Source of the DNA: an uncultured Porphyromonadaceae bacterium
GTDB lineage: Bacteria; Bacteroidota; Bacteroidia; Bacteroidales; Muribaculaceae
Direction: 5' to 3'
DNA length: 25,554 nt
Assembly: GCA_900551515.1 (NCBI GenBank)
Contig: URWH01000002.1
Span: forward strand, 1-25,554
The notes beneath the pieces are model-generated. The model saw only the letters and a program-made list of their open reading frames with translations, searched no databases and had not been told where the DNA came from. This document shows positions 24,926 to 25,554 of the stretch, piece after piece (position 1 is the stretch's first letter; each line of letters opens with the position of its first letter). The position numbers and the translations under genes are program-made.

Positions 24926-25554
24926 ATGATCGAACGTATTATAATTATAGAAAATGCAGATCCGGCGTCGTTTTACGGCGTTAATAACAACAATATCGCA
25001 TTGATCCGCAACCTTTATCCCAAGCTACGCATTGCAGCGCGCGGCTCGGTCATAAAGGTGATCGGCGATGATGCTGAAACAGAAGATTTTGAAAAGAAAA
25101 TTCACGAGCTCGAAAAATATTGTGTAAAATACAACACCCTGACTGAGGATGTGATCCTCGATGTGGTGCGCGGGCATGAACCGCGTGACCGCGCAAACGA
25201 TGGCGTGATCATCTTCGGAATCAATGGCAAACCGATTTCGGCACGCACGCCCAATCAGCAGAAACTCGTCGACGCTTTTTCAAAAAACGATCTTACATTT
25301 GCCCTCGGACCGGCCGGCACGGGCAAAACCTACATTGCTATCGCACTGGCAGTCAGAGCTCTTAAAAACAAGGAAGCCCGAAAAATCATTCTGTCACGTC
25401 CGGCTGTCGAAGCCGGAGAGAAACTCGGCTTTCTGCCGGGCGACATGAAAGATAAAATCGATCCTTATCTTCAGCCCCTTTACGATGCTCTCGAAGATAT
25501 GATTCCTGCGGCAAAACTTAAGGAATATATGGACGCGAAGGTGATACAGATAGC
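24926..25554 (+). CDS. PhoH family ATPase, N-terminal part (cut by right edge)
   Basis: The reading frame is open from ATG at 24926 to the window end, giving 209 residues. After an N-terminal region of about 100 residues comes the PhoH ATPase core: SARTPNQQKLVDAF, Walker A GPAGTGKT (128-135), and ILSRPAVEAGEKLGFLPGDMKDKIDPYLQPLYDAL, which is the family's strongest signature. PhoH/PhoL proteins are cytoplasmic ATPases, often linked to RNA metabolism through neighbours such as ybeY; the function is not settled. Full members are about 320 residues, so roughly a third is missing. The gene is transcribed divergently from the CYTH gene. Confidence 0.95.
   Translation, partial: MIERIIIIENADPASFYGVNNNNIALIRNLYPKLRIAARGSVIKVIGDDAETEDFEKKIHELEKYCVKYNTLTEDVILDVVRGHEPRDRANDGVIIFGINGKPISARTPNQQKLVDAFSKNDLTFALGPAGTGKTYIAIALAVRALKNKEARKIILSRPAVEAGEKLGFLPGDMKDKIDPYLQPLYDALEDMIPAAKLKEYMDAKVIQI

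Overview
The window looks like chromosomal DNA of a strictly anaerobic Bacteroidales bacterium, possibly of the Muribaculaceae type. That placement is inferred from gene content, moderately high GC coding sequence, and promoters of the Bacteroidetes form (TAnnTTTG at -7, TTTG-like at -33) found ahead of most transcription units. Shine-Dalgarno sites are mostly weak or absent, as is usual in this phylum. Protein names below come from motif recognition by eye; no database search was run.

Layout, left to right. Positions 1-731 hold a minus-strand tRNA-Lys(UUU) with its own promoter and a strong terminator. On its 3' side lies a cluster of TGCACACG repeats, and on its 5' side a 36-39 bp non-coding tandem array. 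Next on the minus strand come a PIF1/RecD-like helicase with a C-terminal HRDC domain and an OmpA/TPR lipoprotein. The plus strand then carries a probable speA-truA-dbpA-like unit (arginine decarboxylase, tRNA pseudouridine synthase, DEAD-box-type helicase whose motif II reads DEYD). A four-gene 2-oxoacid:ferredoxin oxidoreductase operon follows (ferredoxin-like delta, alpha, beta, gamma), then a separately promoted 56-residue 2[4Fe-4S] ferredoxin, a terminator, an unexplained block of about 200 bp, and a flavin reductase-domain protein.

The minus-strand pair rfbD-prfC (dTDP-rhamnose synthesis, release factor 3) follows. Divergent from it is a glycogen pair: a eukaryote-like GT3 glycogen synthase and a GT35 alpha-glucan phosphorylase, closed by a strong terminator. 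Plus-strand information-processing genes come next (SPOUT RNA methyltransferase, radA, rlmD). A minus-strand CYTH/triphosphate tunnel enzyme gene and a divergent phoH-like gene, cut by the right edge, finish the window.

Most of this is core metabolism and housekeeping. I see no CRISPR array, transposase, phage module or clearly new defence system. The least explained parts are the two flanks of tRNA-Lys, the overlapping palindromes in the oxidoreductase promoter, and the block at 12443-12649. The oxidoreductase, the small ferredoxin and the flavin reductase together suggest a local set for low-potential electron transfer. GT3 synthase plus phosphorylase suggests glycogen storage and mobilisation from one locus.
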